From: Nitrincola tapanii
Lineage (GTDB): Bacteria > Pseudomonadota > Gammaproteobacteria > Pseudomonadales > Balneatricaceae
Assembly: GCF_008368715.1 (NCBI RefSeq)
Contig: NZ_SMRS01000002.1
Location: 62,001 to 126,000 of the forward strand
DNA length: 64,000 bases
Direction of reading: 5' to 3'
Each line of letters opens with the position of its first letter. Positions within the stretch are counted from its first letter, which is position 1. This document shows positions 17,326 to 25,388 of the stretch, one piece after another. Made by a program: the position numbers and the translations under genes. The notes beneath the pieces are model-generated. The model searched no databases and was not told the DNA's origin. It saw nothing but the letters and a program-made list of their open reading frames with translations.

Positions 17326-18039
17326 ATGCTGGCAAAGATCGTTAAAGTCGTGTTGGGTATAGGCTGCCTGATGATTCCGCTGGCTTGGGCGGAACCAACA
17401 CTGCATCGAGCGGGTTTGAGCATGACAGCAGAAGAGGCCCTGGCTTTATATGGTCAAGAGCAGAACTTTGAGGTGTGGCGCAATGGTCGTGCAATCGGGA
17501 CTCACCAGCTGCGCTTTAGTGAAGAAAATGGCCTGCTCAGAGTGGATGCACACATGCGCTTGCACATACGCGCTCTAGCGGTATTTAACTACCACTATGA
17601 ATATCGGGCTACGGAGTGGTGGCAAGAGGGGCGCTTACAGCGTCTGAGCGTAGAAGTGAATGATGATGGCAAGCGCGAATCTATCCAGGCACAAGCCGAG
17701 GATCAAGGCTTGCGTGTGCAGAAGGCACAGCAGCAACGCTGGCTGTCTCAGGATCTACTCACCACCAATCACTGGAATCCAGGCATCCTCGAAGCACAAG
17801 AGGTGCTGAATACACTCACGGGCGAAGCCAGCCAATTAGCGGTTGAACGCTTGGGGATGAAACGTTTGCAGTCTACCCAAGGCGAGTTAGAGGTGCAGAA
17901 ATACCGTTTAGGGGCTGAATTAGAGGACACGGACACCTGGTATGATGCCCAAGGGCGTTGGTGGGGAATGGAGTTCTCTGCCCGCGATAAGTCGCGTATT
18001 CGTGTTCTGCCCAAAGGCGTGGAGGCGGACAATGGTTAA
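17326..18039 (+). CDS. DUF6134-family exported protein
   Basis: A 237-residue protein. The start ATG at 17326 has AGGAGA 6 bases upstream. The N-terminus is a signal peptide (VVLGIGCLMIPLAWA). The mature part begins the family pattern with FEVWRNGRAIGTHQLRF and continues with alternating beta strands (RVDAHMRLHI, FNYHYEYRATEWW), suggesting a beta-rich periplasmic protein that might bind a lipid. The function of DUF6134 is not known. It overlaps the SDR gene by 8 bases and lies in the ECF/ChrR-associated island, so it probably belongs to the light or singlet-oxygen response. Confidence 0.72.
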   Translation: MLAKIVKVVLGIGCLMIPLAWAEPTLHRAGLSMTAEEALALYGQEQNFEVWRNGRAIGTHQLRFSEENGLLRVDAHMRLHIRALAVFNYHYEYRATEWWQEGRLQRLSVEVNDDGKRESIQAQAEDQGLRVQKAQQQRWLSQDLLTTNHWNPGILEAQEVLNTLTGEASQLAVERLGMKRLQSTQGELEVQKYRLGAELEDTDTWYDAQGRWWGMEFSARDKSRIRVLPKGVEADNG

Positions 18040-18796
18040 GGCTAAATGGGTGTGGATTACAGGAGGGAGCAGTGGAATCGGTTTAGCGACAGCACGAGAA
18101 TGCCTCGATCGAGGTGACTATGTGATTCTTTCCGCACGCGATGCACAGAAATTGCAGCAGGTTTGTACGGAGTTAAATGCTCAGTTACCCAGCCCGCAAG
18201 CTTTCGCTTATGCCTTGGATGTCACCGATGTGCAGGCTTTGCAGGAGGCTTGGGAATTCATTTGTGGGCACTTTGCGCTACCTGATTGGATTATTTTTAA
18301 TGCGGGTACACATACTCCCACCTCAATCGATTCGTTGCAGCCCAGCGTTTTTCGGCAACTGATGGAGGTTAACTACTTTGCGGTGCTGCAAGGGATTCAT
18401 ACGGTTCTGCCGCGTTTACGCGCGCAGCGACGCGGCACCATCGCGGTTGTGGCGTCTGTTGCCGGTTATCGTGGTTTACCCACGGCAGCGGCTTATGGTG
18501 CCAGTAAGGCGGCGATGATTCATGCCTGCGAAGCCTTTTATACTGAACTGCAAGGTTCCGGGGTTAAATTAAAATTGATTAATCCGGGTTTTGTGCGGAC
18601 GCCACTGACCGATCGAAATGCGTTTGCTATGCCCTGTTTGATGGAGCCTGAAGCGGCCGCCAAAGCCCTCGTGCAAGGGTTGGAGTCGCCGGGCTTTGAA
18701 GTCGTCTTTCCTCGGCGTTTTGCCTATTTCCTCAAATTCTTGCGCTGTTTACCTTATGCTATCTACTTTAAGTTAGTACAACGGTTAAACGGTTAG
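18032..18796 (+). CDS. Short-chain dehydrogenase/reductase
   Basis: A 254-residue SDR. The ATG at 18032 is chosen because it gives a normal SDR N-terminus (KWVWITGGSSGIGLATA) and an 8-base overlap with the preceding gene. The TGxxxGIG cofactor motif, the NAG motif (IIFNAGTH), the catalytic Ser in VASVAG and Tyr-x3-Lys in AYGASKAA are all intact, so it should be an active NAD(P)H oxidoreductase. The C-terminal region (YFLKFLRCLPYAIYFKLV) is hydrophobic and could touch the membrane. SDRs of this type recur beside ChrR-regulated fatty-acid genes; the substrate is probably a lipid-derived carbonyl (inference). Confidence 0.85.
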   Translation: MVKAKWVWITGGSSGIGLATARECLDRGDYVILSARDAQKLQQVCTELNAQLPSPQAFAYALDVTDVQALQEAWEFICGHFALPDWIIFNAGTHTPTSIDSLQPSVFRQLMEVNYFAVLQGIHTVLPRLRAQRRGTIAVVASVAGYRGLPTAAAYGASKAAMIHACEAFYTELQGSGVKLKLINPGFVRTPLTDRNAFAMPCLMEPEAAAKALVQGLESPGFEVVFPRRFAYFLKFLRCLPYAIYFKLVQRLNG

Positions 18797-18820
18797 TCTT
18801 CATTTTTTGCAGGATTTTCT

Positions 18821-19252
18821 ATGTCCCCATCTGTAAAGGTTCAAGCAGAGCTTTATGCTCAGGCCTTCACTCATTTAACCCCTGAAAATTTAGAGCACTT
18901 GCTCTCTTTAGTCACGGTCAATGTGCATTTTCGTGATCCCTTCAACGATGTGCACTCCGCTGAAGGGATGCGCCGTATTTTGCTAGACATGTTTACACAG
19001 ACGAAGTCACCTAAGTTCACGGTTACAGAAGTGGTGGCTGGGGCGGAGAGTGCTTGGATTGCTTGGATTTTTAACGCCGGTTTGCCGGTGATAGGAGAAA
19101 TCGAAGTAGAAGGGGCCACACGTCTAAGTTTTGATGCACAAGGACGCGTGACCGAGCATCTAGATTACTGGGACAGCGCGCCGCTTTATTTTCGTTTACC
19201 CCTACTGGGATGGTGTTTACGCAAAATACATCAGCGTTTAGGCGGGCATTGA
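18821..19252 (+). CDS. NTF2-like (SnoaL-type) protein
   Basis: A 143-residue protein with the cone-shaped NTF2 fold signature: an N-terminal helix, then VNVHFRDPFNDVHSAEGMRRIL, beta strands around AWIAWIFNAG and a C-terminal ARVTEHLDYWDS-type segment. Such proteins act as isomerases or hydrolases or simply bind small hydrophobic molecules. It follows the SDR gene by 24 bases and is probably in the same transcript (DUF6134-SDR-NTF2). Its stop codon is embedded in a 14-bp inverted repeat. Confidence 0.78.
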   Translation: MSPSVKVQAELYAQAFTHLTPENLEHLLSLVTVNVHFRDPFNDVHSAEGMRRILLDMFTQTKSPKFTVTEVVAGAESAWIAWIFNAGLPVIGEIEVEGATRLSFDAQGRVTEHLDYWDSAPLYFRLPLLGWCLRKIHQRLGGH

Positions 19253-19286
19253 TGGTAAGCCTTATTGACAATTAAGGCTTACCATC
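19251..19286. terminator. Bidirectional 14-bp inverted repeat between convergent operons
   Basis: GATGGTAAGCCTTA (19251-19264) and TAAGGCTTACCATC (19273-19286) are perfectly complementary around an 8-base loop. The hairpin begins within the stop codon of the NTF2-like gene and lies between two convergent operons, so it probably terminates both, although there is no T-run. Confidence 0.6.
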
Positions 19287-19326
19287 AAGATCAGTGAATC
19301 AAAAGCGGAGTGTATAATCCTTGGGG

Positions 19327-19911
19327 TTAATTAGAGTCTGAGTGTGGATGCGAAGCTTTTAAAGCAAAAGGTGCTTCTTTTAATTGATCACCACGCGTAA
19401 AGAAGAGGGTGACACTACCCAACTCCACACCCCATTTACTCACCTTAGCACGGTTAACCATTACCCCTCCAGGTTGTAAATACATCCAGTCATCAAAGTG
19501 AACACGCCAACTACCATCACCCACTTTGAGGTCCATTTTATATTGCCAATTTAATGCGTTGCCACGAACCTCACCGCTGGCATAGCCGATAATATCTGCG
19601 GCAGAACCTTGGTAACGCTGACCATCTAAAGGTGTAATGGTCCAGACACGACGATCACGTTCACCATCTGAGTAGAGAAAGTATTCATCGAGAACGAGCG
19701 TTTCACCATTCCATTCACCGAGGATCTCGACTTGGAACTCACGACGCAGCTTGCCAAAACGATCCTCAAAAATACCCCAAGCATACACACTGCCCTGAAA
19801 ATACTCTTCTAGCACCAGTGTGGGTTGTTTGGATTCAAAATCCTCAATACTCATTTTGCTGCACCCAGATAAAGTCAGAGAAAGGATGGCAATCAATAAC
19901 AGTTGTCGCAT
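19327..19911 (-). CDS. DUF3833 lipoprotein
   Basis: A 194-residue lipoprotein with lipobox LSGC (Cys17). The mature part shows the DUF3833 pattern: EYFQGSVYAWGIFEDRFG near the start, then FLYSDGERDRRVW, ADIIGYASGEVRGNALNWQY and DDWMYLQPGGVMVNRA. It is predicted to be a beta-barrel-like lipid-binding protein facing the periplasm; its function is unknown. It is the last gene of the minus-strand operon starting at 24611, three bases after the MFS gene, so it is very probably co-regulated with the lipid-modifying enzymes. Confidence 0.85.
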   Translation of the reverse strand: MRQLLLIAILSLTLSGCSKMSIEDFESKQPTLVLEEYFQGSVYAWGIFEDRFGKLRREFQVEILGEWNGETLVLDEYFLYSDGERDRRVWTITPLDGQRYQGSAADIIGYASGEVRGNALNWQYKMDLKVGDGSWRVHFDDWMYLQPGGVMVNRAKVSKWGVELGSVTLFFTRGDQLKEAPFALKASHPHSDSN

Positions 19912-19914
19912 GAA

Positions 19915-21216
19915 TTAACTCCGTTCAGACCTTTGTGATAAACAGCGAGCAATACGCTGCTGATGTCGGTTTTGGAGCGGAAAGCGCAACAGCAAAGTGA
20001 TGGCTATGGCTTTCATTACGCAGGGGAGTAGGGCATAGATCAGCAAAATGGGGGTAGCGGATTGACTTTCACCCACCTCAAATCCGCTTAGGGCTAAGAG
20101 TCCTAAGGCGATCCCTGCCGCCAGGGCTAAAGCCAGTTTGGTGGCGCTGTTCCAGATGGCAAATAATAATCCCGTTTGGCGACGGCGATAGCGAAATTGA
20201 TCCCAGTCGGCGACATCGGCTTGTAACGCGTGAGGCAGCGCCAGATCCGCACCCAGTGCGGCGCCGGTCAGAATACAGATCAGATAAAAAGCCAGCTGAT
20301 CCCCTTCGCCCAGAAATAAAGCCGGAATAAAGCCGGCGATGGCCAACAGCATTGCACACTGCCAGAGATGCGTCTTTTCCACGCGCTGACTGAGTTTGAG
20401 CCAGATCGGTAGAGCTAAACAGGCCGATAAAAAATATAAGAGAATAAAACCTGGGCGATCCGCTTCACTGCCGCCCAGAACGCTGGTGATATAAAGAGGG
20501 AAGAGCACGGCGGGGATGCCATTAGCGATACCATTCACTAACCAAGTGAGAATTAAGCGTTTAGCCAACTGGTTTTGAAACACTTCACGCCAAGTGCCAA
20601 GCGGTGAGGTAACCCATTCAGGCGCAGGCAGTTGCCATAACAGCTGTGCCAGAAGCAGTCCACCTACACCCAGCGTCAGGAGTGCAATGAAGGTTAGGGC
20701 GGCGGCAGTGCTGAGTCCAAATGTCAGGGCCAGTACGGGTAACGACGCTGAAAAAACCAGTCCAAGGAGTGCGCAGGCTTCGCGATAGGAGGCAATCCGC
20801 GTGCGTTGATAACTATAGCGACTTAAGCTCCTGAGCCAAGTTAAATAGGGTACCTGGACGCAGGTCCAGCCTAGATATAAAAATATCGAAGCGAAGAATA
20901 GGGTACCGGCTACAAACTCTTGAGGCGGATTGACCAGCAGAAGTAATGAGGGGATGCAAATCAGTCCCCCAAGCATCATGATGAGTTTAAAGCGACGAGG
21001 CGAGGCGTGATCTAACCAGCGACCAATTAAGGGATCGGTCAGCACATCACTGAGTCGAGCCAGCATCAAAATTAAACCGGTCAGTGCCAGACCTAATCCA
21101 AGATGTTCGATATAAAAAGTCGGTAGCAGAACAAAGACCGCAACCGTTGGCACAGCCAGCGGCAGTGCCGGCAGACTGTAAATCCAGATCTGCCGCCGCG
21201 TCAGTTCGTCCTTCAC
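19915..21216 (-). CDS. MFS transporter, GPH (MelB-like) type
   Basis: A 433-residue protein with 12 predicted membrane helices and the layout of the glycoside-pentoside-hexuronide:cation subfamily, including an ARLSDVLTDPLIGRWLDH segment after helix 2, which corresponds to the family motif DAxxDPxxG. The start is GTG, overlapping the stop of the preceding gene as GTGA. Carriers of this class within lipid operons are thought to move lipids or lipid precursors across the membrane (as for lysophospholipid transporters of the superfamily); sugar transport is the other possibility. Fourth gene of the five-gene operon. Confidence 0.8.
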   Translation of the reverse strand: MKDELTRRQIWIYSLPALPLAVPTVAVFVLLPTFYIEHLGLGLALTGLILMLARLSDVLTDPLIGRWLDHASPRRFKLIMMLGGLICIPSLLLLVNPPQEFVAGTLFFASIFLYLGWTCVQVPYLTWLRSLSRYSYQRTRIASYREACALLGLVFSASLPVLALTFGLSTAAALTFIALLTLGVGGLLLAQLLWQLPAPEWVTSPLGTWREVFQNQLAKRLILTWLVNGIANGIPAVLFPLYITSVLGGSEADRPGFILLYFLSACLALPIWLKLSQRVEKTHLWQCAMLLAIAGFIPALFLGEGDQLAFYLICILTGAALGADLALPHALQADVADWDQFRYRRRQTGLLFAIWNSATKLALALAAGIALGLLALSGFEVGESQSATPILLIYALLPCVMKAIAITLLLRFPLQNRHQQRIARCLSQRSERS

Positions 21217-22454
21217 AAGCTTTCCAACTGATAAAAGCCGACGTCGATGGAGCCGGCATCAAAACCACCTTCGCAATAGGCTAAATAATACAACCACATA
21301 CGTTTAAAGCGCTCATCAAAGCCTTGGGCTTGAATGCGTGGCCACTGCTCCAAGAAGCTGTGGCGCCAGAGTTTTAGGGTGTGGGCATAGTCCTTGCCAA
21401 AAGTGTGTGTGGCACTGAGGTGGAATCCAGCTTGGCGAACTTCATGCGTTAAGCGCTCAGGACTGGGCAACATACCGCCTGGGAAGATATAACGCTGGAT
21501 AAAGTCTGGGTCGCGGCGATAGCTTTCAAAGCGTTTATTTTCGATGCTGATGATCTGTAAAACAGCCTTGCCACCGGGTTTGAGTACGCGTTTTAGGGTA
21601 TTAAAGTAAGTTGGCCAGTTTTCTTCACCGACCGCTTCAAACATTTCGATGGACACGATGTGGTCGTAACTTTGCTTAAGATCACGATAATCGGTGAGAC
21701 TGAATTGACACAAATCAGTGAGTCCGGCCTGTTGAATGCGTGCTTGAGCATAAGCAAGTTGCTCCTTAGACAGCGTGATGCCGAAAACACGCACACCAAA
21801 CTCGCGTGCCGCCAATTCAGCAAAGCCGCCCCAGCCACAACCGACTTCGAGTACCTGCTGTCCTGGTTTCAGATCCAGCATCTGAGCAATACGTCGATAT
21901 TTCGCCTGTTGTGCTTCAAACAAACTTTGTTCGGGATGGGTGAAGAGTGCAGAAGAGTAGGTCATGCTCGGATCTAACCAGAGCTGGTAAAAATCGTTAC
22001 CCAGATCATAGTGATAAGCGATATTACGACGACTACCACGCCGAGTGTTGGCACGTTTTAAATGCTGCAGCTTGTTGAAAAGTCGTGTCCAGAAGGTAGA
22101 GTTCTGACTAATCAGGCTGAGTTGAGCTTCATTGCCCAATGCCCATTGAATCAATGAAACCAGATCAGGGCTGTCCCACTCACCGGCCATGTAGCCTTCG
22201 GCCCAGCCCAGCAAACCATCACTGATTAAGCGTCGGATCGCTTTCATGGAATGCAAACGCAGTTCTGCGCGCGGCTCTCCTTCATGTGCCTGACCAAACT
22301 GCAGTGTTTGGCCATTGGGCAGTTCTAAATCGAGCGTGCCATAGGCTAAATCCGGCAGGTGGCGCAAAATCAGATCAAAACAGAAACGGCTCAGCCAGCC
22401 ATGCTCGGGCAAAAGATCACGCGCAGAGAGGGCGTTGGTATCAGTGGGTTTCAT
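21213..22454 (-). CDS. Cyclopropane-fatty-acyl-phospholipid synthase-family methyltransferase
   Basis: A 413-residue SAM-dependent methyltransferase. The start is the ATG at 22452-22454, preceded by AAGGAGTGACC. SAM-binding motif VLEVGCGWGGFAELAA and the family segments YHYDLGNDFYQLWLDPSMTYS and IVSIEMFEAVGEENW are clear. It methylates the double bond of membrane phospholipid acyl chains. Within RpoE/ChrR regulons, enzymes of this family take part in furan-fatty-acid formation as well as cyclopropane formation; which applies here cannot be read from sequence. It lies between DUF1365 and the MFS gene. Confidence 0.88.
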   Translation of the reverse strand: MKPTDTNALSARDLLPEHGWLSRFCFDLILRHLPDLAYGTLDLELPNGQTLQFGQAHEGEPRAELRLHSMKAIRRLISDGLLGWAEGYMAGEWDSPDLVSLIQWALGNEAQLSLISQNSTFWTRLFNKLQHLKRANTRRGSRRNIAYHYDLGNDFYQLWLDPSMTYSSALFTHPEQSLFEAQQAKYRRIAQMLDLKPGQQVLEVGCGWGGFAELAAREFGVRVFGITLSKEQLAYAQARIQQAGLTDLCQFSLTDYRDLKQSYDHIVSIEMFEAVGEENWPTYFNTLKRVLKPGGKAVLQIISIENKRFESYRRDPDFIQRYIFPGGMLPSPERLTHEVRQAGFHLSATHTFGKDYAHTLKLWRHSFLEQWPRIQAQGFDERFKRMWLYYLAYCEGGFDAGSIDVGFYQLESL

Positions 22455-22461
22455 TTTAGGG

Positions 22462-23247
22462 TCACTCCTTAACGGTAATAAAGGATACGCGCTCAGTTGG
22501 CGCTGCAGGTTGCGGCTGAATGCGCAGCCCTTTGCGCCAGAGTTGCAGGGCTTCCCAATGGATGCCCACAATGACCTTGAGTGTCATCAAGGGGTGGCGC
22601 AGAAACGCGCGTACTAGAGATCTATTGCTCAGGGTTTGCCGCTTGCCGGTAAAGGTGGCATCGAGCAGGGGGCCGTCTGCTTGACTTTGGCGGATCAGAA
22701 CCGCGACCTGCTCAGCCGGAGGCGTCATCCGAAAATGATAACGGCTGGCCATGGGCATAAAGGGCGAAACATAAAAACCCTTGTCACAGGCTTGCCGAAC
22801 CGTGCGAGAATCTTGAGCGTCTACAGGAATCAAATAGCTGTGGCGCTGTTTAAAGGTGTTACTGACTTCATAAAGAATGGCGCAGAGGTTTTCGTCAGGG
22901 TCATAACAATAAAAGACACTGAGAGGGTTAAACACATAACCGAGCATCCGTGGATAACAGAGAAGGCGTATCGGCCCATCCTGCGTATCCAGGCCTTTGC
23001 TTTTCAGAAGGTCAAGGATTTGCTGTTTGAGCGGGCGATCAGAGCCGTCACCATAGTCACGTTCATAAATCGAGTAGAGATTAAAACGATTATGAGAAAA
23101 GAGTTTGAGTGATTGATGCAGTCGCGGTAGCTCGTCCAGATCAATTAACCAGGAGGTCACACGATAGACAAAACGGTGGCGTTTAGGGGCGAGGCGATGA
23201 TGCATCACCTCACCTTGGTAGAGGCAGGATTTTAAAGCCTCATTCAT
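22462..23247 (-). CDS. DUF1365 family protein
   Basis: A 261-residue protein with start ATG at 23245-23247, overlapping the stop of the FAD oxidoreductase gene (ATGA). Family hallmarks: CLYQGEVMHHRLAPKRHRFVYRV at the N-terminus, FNPLSVFYCYD in the middle and a FHVSPF-like segment (here FYVSPFMPM). DUF1365 genes almost always accompany an FAD amine-oxidase-like gene and a CFA-synthase-like gene, as here. The role is unknown; participation in modification of membrane fatty acids is inferred from this constant company. Confidence 0.88.
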   Translation of the reverse strand: MNEALKSCLYQGEVMHHRLAPKRHRFVYRVTSWLIDLDELPRLHQSLKLFSHNRFNLYSIYERDYGDGSDRPLKQQILDLLKSKGLDTQDGPIRLLCYPRMLGYVFNPLSVFYCYDPDENLCAILYEVSNTFKQRHSYLIPVDAQDSRTVRQACDKGFYVSPFMPMASRYHFRMTPPAEQVAVLIRQSQADGPLLDATFTGKRQTLSNRSLVRAFLRHPLMTLKVIVGIHWEALQLWRKGLRIQPQPAAPTERVSFITVKE

Positions 23248-24611
23248 GCCACCGCCTCCTGTTTGGTCAGAGCGGGGCGCTTCGGTGGGTGTACATGAAT
23301 ACGAGAGTTGGGTTGTTCCAGCGACCAAGGGCGCTGACACCCTCCAAGCGCTTCGGCGACCGCTAAACCGGATTGCAAACCATCTTCATGGAAGCCATAG
23401 CCAAACCAGGCGCCACAGAACCAAGTGTTGCGAACGCCTTGTAATGACCAGAGCTGGCGCTGAGCTTCAACCGATTCCAAGGTGAAGACCGGGTGATCAT
23501 ACAAAAAACTACGATGAATGCTGCCCGCTTCCGGCTCTCGGCTCGGATTCAGAGTGACAAACAGCGGCGTAGAGTCGGGCAGATGCTGCAGACTGTTCAT
23601 CCAATAACTCACGCTGATCTCATCGGTTTGTGCACCCTGAGATTGAGCTAAATAGTTCCAGCTGGCCCAGGCCGCACGACGTTTCGGCATCAGGCTGGCA
23701 TCGCTGTGAAGAATCGCTCGGTTACGCTGGTAAGGGAAGTGGCGCAACAGATCGGCTTCAGCCGCAGTAGGTTCGGCCAATAGGTCTAGTGCTTGATCGG
23801 AGTGACAAGCTAAGACGACATGGTCAAAGGTTTCGCGACGTCCGTGCAGATCTTCCAGTATCACTTGACCGCCTTGGCGATGAATGCGGTGAATGTGGCT
23901 GTTCAGACGAATGCGCCCCTCAAGGGCATCTGCGATCTTATTCACATAAACACGGCTGCCGCCCACAACGGTGCGCCACTGCGGACGATCCTTGAGCTGC
24001 ACCAAACCGTGATTCTGGCAAAAACGTAGGAAGGTTAAAGCGGGATAGTCCAGCATCTTGTCCGCCGGAGTTGACCAGATCGCTGCACCCATCGGAATCA
24101 GATGATCCTGCACAAAGGCGCGACCATAGCCTTTTTTCTCTAAAAGCTGTCCGAGTGACAAGTGGGCCACCTCTGGATCCTGAGCGAGGGATTCTGAATC
24201 CCGATAAAATTTCAGCAAGTCACGGATCAGGCCCCAGAAGGTTGGGCTAAAAAGATTGCGTCTTTGCGCAAATAAGCCATTGAGGTCAGTGCCGCTGTAT
24301 TCCAAGCGACCTTGATCCATGCTCACGGCAAAAGACATCTCTGTTTCTTGGGTGGGAACTTCAAGATGCTTAAAAAACTCAACGAGATTGGGATAGTTCA
24401 CCGGATTAAACACAATAAAACCGGTATCCACCGGAATTTTGAATCCCTCAGCACAGTCAACTTCGACCGTATTCGAGTGACCACCCAGGCGATCATCTTT
24501 TTCGAAAAGGGTGACCTGATGTTGTTGATTGAGTAACCAAGCACAGGATAATCCAGAAATCCCTGAGCCAATCACAGCAATTTTCAAAGGGCGAATGACT
24601 TTAATGTTCAT
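23244..24611 (-). CDS. FAD-dependent oxidoreductase (amine-oxidase-like) of the lipid-modification operon
   Basis: A 455-residue flavoprotein. The dinucleotide-binding motif GSGISGLSCAWLL lies near residues 15-27, followed by VTLFEKDDRLGGHSNT, the usual adenine-ribose Glu and the GG motif. The C-terminal FCGAWFGYGFHEDGLQSGLA closes the FAD site. It resembles desaturase- or amine-oxidase-like flavoproteins that act on acyl chains in ChrR regulons. First gene of a five-gene minus-strand operon. Its start lies 41 bases downstream of the TAGAGA of a candidate ECF promoter. No SD is obvious at the ATG (GAGGCTTGATACA precedes it, with GAGG 9 bases away). Confidence 0.87.
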   Translation of the reverse strand: MNIKVIRPLKIAVIGSGISGLSCAWLLNQQHQVTLFEKDDRLGGHSNTVEVDCAEGFKIPVDTGFIVFNPVNYPNLVEFFKHLEVPTQETEMSFAVSMDQGRLEYSGTDLNGLFAQRRNLFSPTFWGLIRDLLKFYRDSESLAQDPEVAHLSLGQLLEKKGYGRAFVQDHLIPMGAAIWSTPADKMLDYPALTFLRFCQNHGLVQLKDRPQWRTVVGGSRVYVNKIADALEGRIRLNSHIHRIHRQGGQVILEDLHGRRETFDHVVLACHSDQALDLLAEPTAAEADLLRHFPYQRNRAILHSDASLMPKRRAAWASWNYLAQSQGAQTDEISVSYWMNSLQHLPDSTPLFVTLNPSREPEAGSIHRSFLYDHPVFTLESVEAQRQLWSLQGVRNTWFCGAWFGYGFHEDGLQSGLAVAEALGGCQRPWSLEQPNSRIHVHPPKRPALTKQEAVA

Positions 24612-24651
24612 GTATCAAGCCTCATGGCGGAAGCGGAAAAATTTCTTGCAC

Positions 24652-24682
24652 TCTCTACGCTCAGACATAGAGGGATAGATCA
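24652..24682 (-). promoter_or_regulatory. Candidate ECF-sigma promoter of the lipid operon
   Basis: On the minus strand TGATCT (24682-24677), 19 bases, then TAGAGA (24657-24652). The same -35 core and the same 19-base spacing occur on the plus strand before rpoE, in the same 171-base divergent region. This points to control of both operons by the ECF sigma factor encoded here. Confidence 0.65.
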
Positions 24683-24745
24683 TAGGGTTTTTCGCTTTGT
24701 TCAGCGCGCACTCTTTCAAAAATCGTGGCTTAGGTGTAAAAGACT

Positions 24746-24776
24746 TGATCCATTGCACAGGTGAACTTCGTAGGAG
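24746..24776 (+). promoter_or_regulatory. Candidate autoregulated ECF-sigma promoter of rpoE-chrR-phrB
   Basis: TGATCC (24746-24751), 19 bases, then TAGGAG (24771-24776). The TGATC core is the -35 element reported for RpoE of Rhodobacter. If used, transcription would start close to 24783, at the first ATG of rpoE, which bears on start-codon choice. Confidence 0.6.
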
Positions 24777-24782
24777 GCAATA

Positions 24783-25388
24783 ATGCAAGAAGATGAGCCC
24801 ACAGGAGGCACCGTGAACGCAGTTGCCCAATTAGCGGAAGAGAGGAAAAAACAGGTGCGTGATGAATGGTCTGCACGCCTGACTTCTCTGGCCGAAACTC
24901 GCGATAAAGCCGTGTTTAGTCAGCTCTTTGTGTATTTTGCTCCGCGTGTGAAAGCCTACATTGTACGTTTAGGCATGCCTCTCGCGACAGCCGAAGAGGT
25001 CACCCAAGAAGCAATGCTGTCGGTGTGGCGTAAAGCGCATATGTTTAATTCAACCAAAGCGAGCGCCAGTACCTGGATTTTTACTTTGGCACGAAATCTT
25101 TGTATTGATCGTTTGCGCCGGGAAAAAGCTGTGGAATATGAGTTGCCGGAAGAAGAGCCTGATCCTGATCAGCGTGATATGGCAGAACATTCCGTGATTG
25201 AAGAACGTATGAATCTAGCCATCGCTCAGTTGCCCGAAAACCAGGCTCAGGTGCTGCATTTATCTTACTACGAGGGCAAATCTCATTCCGAGATTGCTGA
25301 ACAACTGGGGATTCCCCTGGGCAGTGTAAAATCCAGATTGCGTTTAGCCTTTAGCAAGCTGAAAGCGCACTGGGGGGAGGACGCGTGA
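24783..25388 (+). CDS. rpoE: ECF sigma factor of the ChrR-controlled (ECF11) group
   Basis: A 201-residue sigma factor. Region 2 (about 30-100) includes LFVYFAPRVKAYIVRLG, ATAEEVTQEAMLSVWRKA and TWIFTLARNLCIDRLRR. Region 4 (about 135-195) includes LPENQAQVLHLSYYEGKSHSEIAEQLGIPLGSVKSRLRLA. The neighbour chrR is overlapped by 4 bases (GTGA), giving the standard sigma/anti-sigma pair. It should direct transcription from TGATC-type promoters during singlet-oxygen or light stress. Two starts are credible: ATG 24783 (AGGAGG 5 bases upstream) or GTG 24813 (AGGAGG 4 bases upstream). The promoter position favours the GTG, which gives 191 residues. Confidence 0.9.
   Translation: MQEDEPTGGTVNAVAQLAEERKKQVRDEWSARLTSLAETRDKAVFSQLFVYFAPRVKAYIVRLGMPLATAEEVTQEAMLSVWRKAHMFNSTKASASTWIFTLARNLCIDRLRREKAVEYELPEEEPDPDQRDMAEHSVIEERMNLAIAQLPENQAQVLHLSYYEGKSHSEIAEQLGIPLGSVKSRLRLAFSKLKAHWGEDA

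Noticed and set aside
22636-23112. A 158-residue plus-strand frame antisense to DUF1365
   Set aside because: No SD, no recognisable motif, and it is covered by a clear family gene on the other strand.
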